The notes beneath the pieces were generated by a model that saw only the letters and a program-made list of their open reading frames with translations, had not been told where the DNA came from and did no database searches. Below, piece after piece: positions 15,324 through 18,241 of a DNA stretch of 18,241 nt. Both the position numbers and the translations under genes were made by a program. The DNA is taken from positions 1 to 18,241 of the forward strand of contig JBJKXC010000005.1 of the NCBI GenBank assembly GCA_045561735.1. Direction: 5' to 3'. The stretch's first letter is position 1; each line of letters begins with the position of its first letter. The stretch is from UBA3537 sp045561735 (lineage in GTDB: Bacteria > Bacteroidota > Bacteroidia > Flavobacteriales > Flavobacteriaceae).

Positions 15324-16256
15324 TTAATCTAACTTTGATTGATTCCAAAGTTCATTGTGTCTAAAGATTTTTCCATCTTCGTTAAATCCATGGTTAAACA
15401 TAACTGGAATTACAGATACCTTATTATCAGACTTACGTGTCAAAGATACACGCCACCAAGATTGAACATAATTACGCTGTAAATCAAATTCATAATATTT
15501 AATCCAAACACAGTCAAAGCTATTTACAGAATAAGACTCTAAAAATTCCATTTGAAGGGCCATAAAATCTGCTTTTGACAAAGGATCATTGCCCCAGTCA
15601 TTAAACAAACCATCAAATTGTGCGTTGTCTGCAAAGGCTTCATAAAAAGCATCCATATCGTTAAACTCAATTGCGTGCAGGGCTTTTCTAACGGTGTTGA
15701 TATTTGGATGATGGGAATAAATTTGACCATCTTTCAATTCTCTTTGGCTTCTCCAACTTTCAGCAAAAGGCATTTGATTTTGATAAATACGCAAGAAAAC
15801 AATTTTACCGTCAGAGGTAACGCCATATTGTGCATGTCTTGGTTGTGAAAATTTCACACCTGTGGTGCCCCCAATTCCGGTAATTTTTTCCCAGGCATAC
15901 ACCCAAGTTACCGCGCTAAAGGTATCGTCTTTATATTCCACAGCATCTGGGTAACCATTTTCTGTGTGATTCAACGTAAAGTATCGGTTATAAGTTTGCC
16001 AATTTGCAATATTTTGAAGAAACTCTGCTTTGGTCGTTGCGTCCGCATCTTTGTCCATGTTCTCGCCACTATAACCCTTAAAGTCATCCGAAATCAGACT
16101 CGCTAATTTTAAAGAATCTTTTGCATTAACAGCCGCATACATTTGATTAATCACATCAATTGCTGGATGCTCGATGTACATAGTACCATTTTTCTTTTTT
16201 TGAGCAGACAGTACCAAGCAAAGTGTAAAAGCTGCTAATGTTAATTTGATTTTCAT
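15324..16256 (-). CDS. Secreted protein with two NTF2/SnoaL-like domains
   Basis: A 310-residue exported protein. Residues 1-19 form a signal peptide (MKIKLTLAAFTLCLVLSAQ), which is why the ATG at 16256 is preferred over the frame start at 16292. Two cone-shaped NTF2-like modules are inferred from the repeated plan. Each begins with a helix of the type VINQMYAAVNAKDSLKLASL (35-54) and, in the second half, VRKALHAIEFNDMDAFYEAF. In each the helix is followed by a phenylalanine- and tryptophan-rich beta sheet (YFTLNHTENG; WWRVSLTRK). No catalytic residues can be assigned, since this fold serves as enzyme, binding pocket or scaffold. It is monocistronic, and its terminator is at 15262-15290. Confidence 0.75.
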   Translation of the reverse strand: MKIKLTLAAFTLCLVLSAQKKKNGTMYIEHPAIDVINQMYAAVNAKDSLKLASLISDDFKGYSGENMDKDADATTKAEFLQNIANWQTYNRYFTLNHTENGYPDAVEYKDDTFSAVTWVYAWEKITGIGGTTGVKFSQPRHAQYGVTSDGKIVFLRIYQNQMPFAESWRSQRELKDGQIYSHHPNINTVRKALHAIEFNDMDAFYEAFADNAQFDGLFNDWGNDPLSKADFMALQMEFLESYSVNSFDCVWIKYYEFDLQRNYVQSWWRVSLTRKSDNKVSVIPVMFNHGFNEDGKIFRHNELWNQSKLD

Positions 16257-16489
16257 AAAGTAATATTTGATTAAATTAATTTTAAAGAGCAACTAATATA
16301 GTAATTATATGATAAATTAAGAAAGGACGGAAGCGATAAAGTATAAGCTACTGACTTGGCTTTACCTGTTAGTAAAGTTAAAATAGTCTAAAAAAATCTA
16401 ACTCTAATATAATTAGTTCTGCTAATTTTCACATCAAAGTACAATCCGTAGTAATTTAAGAAGTTGACTAAGTGGAGAATCTCTTTCAT

Positions 16490-16936
16490 TTAGTTAGCGT
16501 TGTACTCTATTTCATTACAGTTTTGGTAATTGTATCCTTGTTTTTGAAAATATTCTAAAATATCACCAACTCCATTATAATCATAAATAAGAATATTATT
16601 TGAGCAATTAAAAGTAAGGATATCCATATATTCGGCTTCGTCATCAGTAAATTGATAAACATTATTTCCTAAATTAGTCCAAGTACCTATATTTTGTTCT
16701 AAAAACCCACTATCAATTGCATCGAAGCTACCATCAGAATTAAATATAAAAGTAAAATCGCCAATAGGAATTTCAAAACTTCCTTGCCAATTATTGGAAG
16801 CGTCAGTAGCTTCAGAATAAAATATTTCCCAAGTGCCTATAATTGGGTCGTTGGAATTATTGTCATTATTATTCGAACCATCATCACTTGAACAAGCGAA
16901 TATTAATAAAGCGGATAGTAAGAGCAGTTTTTTCAT
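16490..16936 (-). CDS. Lipocalin-like lipoprotein
   Basis: A 148-residue lipoprotein: signal MKKLLLLSALLIFAC with the acylated cysteine at C15. SSDDG and an Asn/Asp-rich linker (SNNNDNNSNDP) follow. Acidic residues right after the +1 cysteine resemble the lipoprotein export signal that takes flavobacterial lipoproteins to the cell surface. The rest resembles the lipocalin-like/DUF5004-type small beta barrels of Bacteroidota (IIGTWEIFYSE, FTFIFNSDGSF, IGTWTNLGNNVYQF). Two cysteines (FNCSNN and YQNCNEI) could form a disulfide. The substrate is unknown. The gene starts 64 bp from the left arm of a long inverted repeat whose other arm lies upstream of the tail-fibre-like gene at 17521. Confidence 0.8.
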   Translation of the reverse strand: MKKLLLLSALLIFACSSDDGSNNNDNNSNDPIIGTWEIFYSEATDASNNWQGSFEIPIGDFTFIFNSDGSFDAIDSGFLEQNIGTWTNLGNNVYQFTDDEAEYMDILTFNCSNNILIYDYNGVGDILEYFQKQGYNYQNCNEIEYNAN

Positions 16937-16974
16937 TTAGTTTAAAAAATAAGTTAATAGTATTAGTTGTTTAA

Positions 16975-16982
16975 CAAAACTA
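16975..16982 (-). promoter_or_regulatory. Candidate -7 element for the lipocalin-like lipoprotein gene
   Basis: Minus-strand TAGTTTTG is an exact TAnnTTTG match, 38 nt before the ATG at 16936 and 18 nt after the left inverted-repeat arm. The surrounding 21 bases closely resemble the sequence just before the ATG of the gene at 17521, supporting a shared promoter design. No TTG at the proper -33 distance was found. Confidence 0.45.
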
Positions 16983-17000
16983 AGAAAAGTTTTTATTAGT

Positions 17001-17093
17001 TCAGTAGCTTTGGTACAAAGCCTGTTGGGAAAACAACTAAAAGCCAATGTCTGTCAAAAGTCTGTCAGTTTTTAGTAAATTTAAATTGTTCTT
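17001..17093 (+). repeat. Left arm of a long inverted repeat (pairs with 17342-17434)
   Basis: Positions 17001-17077 are the exact reverse complement of 17358-17434 (77/77). The match continues inward to 17093/17342 with 13 of 16 bases, giving 90/93 overall, then stops. Within the arm are a direct repeat of TGACAGAC (on the minus strand) and a small hairpin GCTTTG-GTA-CAAAGC (17007-17021). The arms bracket tRNA-Ala and its terminator. No target-site duplication is visible outside the arms. Confidence 0.97.
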
Positions 17094-17150
17094 AAGTATT
17101 TAGGAAAAAGTGCTTTTAGGTGCTTTTCACAACTGGCATAGAGTACTATA

Positions 17151-17176
17151 TAAAAAGAAACCCACCTGTTGGTGGG
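17151..17176 (-). terminator. Intrinsic terminator of tRNA-Ala
   Basis: On the minus strand CCCACC and GGTGGG (17161-17176) close an AACA loop, followed by TTTCTTTTT. It lies 37 nt downstream of the tRNA 3' end and inside the segment bounded by the long inverted repeat, so any inversion would carry it along with the tRNA. Confidence 0.8.
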
Positions 17177-17213
17177 CTTTGATTAAACTTATGCAGTGTA
17201 GCGGCGACACTAG

Positions 17214-17287
17214 TGGAGAAGATCGGATTCGAACCGACGACCTCTTGACTGCCAGTCAAGCGCTCTAGCCAACTGAGCTACATCCCC
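17214..17287 (-). tRNA. tRNA-Ala(GGC)
   Basis: Cloverleaf on the minus strand: acceptor GGGGATG/CTTCTCC with discriminator A, D-stem GCTC/GAGC, anticodon stem CTTGA/TCAAG, loop CTGGCAG giving anticodon GGC, and T-arm GTCGG/CCGAT around TTCGAAT. The G3:U70 pair, the alanine identity element, is present. The acceptor has a U6:U67 mismatch, so it is slightly imperfect. CCA is not encoded. The gene sits in the 248-bp spacer of a 77-bp perfect inverted repeat. Confidence 0.95.
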
Positions 17288-17341
17288 ATTACTTGATATA
17301 TCTTCTTAGGGTTTGAAACACTTAATTTTCAAACAATTTAA

Positions 17342-17434
17342 AAGAACACTTCAAATCTACTAAAAACTGACAGACTTTTGACAGACATTGGCTTTTAGTT
17401 GTTTTCCCAACAGGCTTTGTACCAAAGCTACTGA
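17342..17434 (-). repeat. Right arm of a long inverted repeat (pairs with 17001-17093)
   Basis: Exact reverse complement of the left arm over 17358-17434, with three mismatches in the inner 16 bases (at 17349, 17352 and 17357). The arm stands 86 bp before the ATG at 17521, in the same orientation relative to that gene as the left arm has relative to the lipoprotein gene at 16936. The spacer between arms is 248 bp. Confidence 0.97.
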
Positions 17435-17494
17435 GCTTTCTAAGACAGCTTATTACAAAAGACCTCATCTGAGCTAAGATTGATATAAATTCAT

Positions 17495-17502
17495 TAGTTT
17501 TA
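17495..17502 (+). promoter_or_regulatory. Possible -7 element for the tail-fibre-like gene
   Basis: TAGTTTTA differs from TAnnTTTG at the last base only. It is embedded in a 21-base stretch (17494-17514) that matches 18 of 21 bases around the lipoprotein gene's -7 element. It ends 18 nt before the ATG at 17521. Confidence 0.3.
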
Positions 17503-17520
17503 TAAAACAATTAAAAAACT

Positions 17521-18241
17521 ATGAAAAAACTATATACACTTTTAGCATTAACTATATCATTCAGTATGAATGCACAAGTAAGTACAGTAGGAACAACAGC
17601 AAGTGGAGCTATTTCTACAGCAATGGGAGGTTACACAACAGCAAGTGGAGGTGGTTCTACAGCAATGGGATATTATACTACAGCAAGTGGAAATCATTCT
17701 ACAGCAATGGGAGATGAAACAACAGCAAGTGGATATGCTTCTACAGCAATGGGATTTAACACAACAGCAAGTGGAGATTATTCTACAGCAATGGGATATG
17801 GCACAATAGCAAGTGATAGAGGCTCTTTAGTGATTGGTCAATACAACCTTTTAGGCTCAACAGTTACTAATAATGCTATACAGTTTAGTACAGAAAATAC
17901 AGCTTTTGTAATTGGAAATGGAGAACTTGTTACCAGCATCGGACAAATTAACCGCTCAGATGCTTTAACAGTACTATTTGATGGTACTACTACAATAGCG
18001 GGAGATTTAAGCATTAACTCTGATGCAAGACTAAAAGCTAATATCATTTCTCTCGGTAGCACTTTAGCCAAAGTATTACAAATAGATGGTAAGTCATACA
18101 CTATGAAAAAGGATGAGAACAAGAAACAGAAGATAGGTGTACTTGCACAAGACATAGAGAAAGTGTTTCCAGAACTTGTATCAGAAAGCAATGGTGTTAA
18201 GTCGGTAAACTATCAAGGATTAGTGCCAGTACTTATCAATG
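17521..18241 (+). CDS. Tail-fibre/adhesin-like protein with YadA-head repeats and S74 chaperone domain (3' end outside window)
   Basis: The frame is open from the ATG at 17521 to the window edge; 240 residues are visible. Residues 1-19 form a signal peptide (MKKLYTLLALTISFSMNAQ), so the protein is secreted. Residues 25-94 hold five near-identical 14-residue units, TTASGxxSTAMGxx, with a degenerate sixth to 108. These match the left-handed beta-roll head repeats of trimeric adhesins (Hep_Hag/YadA head). A linker leads to SDARLKANI (167-175) and GVLAQDIEKVFPELV (206-220), the hallmarks of the peptidase S74 intramolecular chaperone of phage tail spikes. That domain assists trimerisation and then cleaves itself off near the Ser-Asp. 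The gene is probably a chromosomal surface protein of Bacteroidota rather than a phage gene, given the signal peptide and the lack of phage neighbours. The exact end and any anchor are unseen. Confidence 0.88.
   Translation, partial: MKKLYTLLALTISFSMNAQVSTVGTTASGAISTAMGGYTTASGGGSTAMGYYTTASGNHSTAMGDETTASGYASTAMGFNTTASGDYSTAMGYGTIASDRGSLVIGQYNLLGSTVTNNAIQFSTENTAFVIGNGELVTSIGQINRSDALTVLFDGTTTIAGDLSINSDARLKANIISLGSTLAKVLQIDGKSYTMKKDENKKQKIGVLAQDIEKVFPELVSESNGVKSVNYQGLVPVLIN
17593..17844 (+). repeat. 42-bp coding tandem repeat (five units plus one degenerate)
   Basis: Units start at 17593, 17635, 17677, 17719 and 17761, with a diverged sixth at 17803. Each encodes 14 residues of the beta-roll head. 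DNA is almost invariant in ACAGCAAGTGGA and TCTACAGCAATGGGA, and varies at two dipeptide positions per unit. The high DNA identity makes copy-number change by slippage or recombination likely. Confidence 0.93.

Noticed and set aside
16360..16377. CTTTAC-CTGTTA-GTAAAG hairpin as terminator
   Set aside because: No U-run on either side, and it lies between the starts and ends of unrelated minus-strand genes; weak stem.
17001..17434. attL/attR of an integrated element at tRNA-Ala
   Set aside because: Attachment sites are direct repeats overlapping the tRNA 3' end; these arms are inverted, lie outside the tRNA, and no integrase is in the window.
17001..17434. MITE or insertion sequence with 77-bp terminal repeats
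   Set aside because: No target-site duplication flanks the arms, no transposase fragment is present, and the interior is a normal tRNA gene with its terminator. Not fully excluded, but unsupported.
17593..17844. Regularly spaced repeats resembling a CRISPR array
   Set aside because: The 42-bp period is an exact multiple of three inside an open frame with a signal peptide and encodes a known 14-residue beta-roll unit; there are no unrelated spacers and no cas genes.

Overview
The window reads as a chromosomal segment of a marine-type Bacteroidota, most likely a member of the Flavobacteriaceae. The evidence is the low G+C content, a protein with a C-terminal Por/type IX secretion sorting domain, and a lipoprotein with an acidic CSSDD export signal. 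Bacteroidota-style TAnnTTTG -7 promoter elements, a class I ribonucleotide reductase with its ATP-cone on NrdB, and a DUF3109 protein point the same way. These are inferences from family knowledge; no database search was possible.

Left part (1-7045). The 3' part of a PiT phosphate transporter with a PhoU-like tail enters from the left edge. It converges, across a strong bidirectional terminator, on an nrdB-nrdA operon (minus strand). That operon has an unusually long leader of about 480 bp containing small stem-loops. Next come a DUF3109 cysteine-rich protein (minus) and, divergently, marC with a 64-residue two-helix membrane protein.

Middle part (7046-12854). A T9SS-secreted cleaved-adhesin-type protein (plus) faces a minus-strand series: dCMP deaminase, HupE/UreJ-like membrane metal protein, DsbD-type thiol:disulfide transporter, and an HxlR-family regulator with an N-terminal cysteine. 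tRNA-Pro(GGG) follows. dCMP deaminase and NrdAB both feed deoxynucleotide synthesis but are not in one operon.

Right part (12935-15300). A compact arsenic-resistance operon (minus) runs arsR, a thioredoxin-type arsenate reductase of the low-molecular-weight phosphatase fold, and an Acr3 arsenite exporter. A small membrane protein of unknown function is divergent to it.

Far right (15324-18241). A secreted protein with two NTF2-like domains and a small lipocalin-like lipoprotein lie on the minus strand. A 77-bp perfect inverted repeat (93 bp at 90/93 identity) follows, bracketing a 248-bp segment that carries tRNA-Ala(GGC) and its terminator. Beyond it, an adhesin/tail-fibre-like gene begins on the plus strand, with YadA-head-type 14-residue repeats and a C-terminal S74 self-cleaving chaperone domain; it runs off the right edge. 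The repeat arms sit in the same orientation upstream of the two divergent surface-protein genes. I consider this the most unusual structure in the window: either a duplicated upstream regulatory cassette or a potentially invertible segment containing a tRNA gene.
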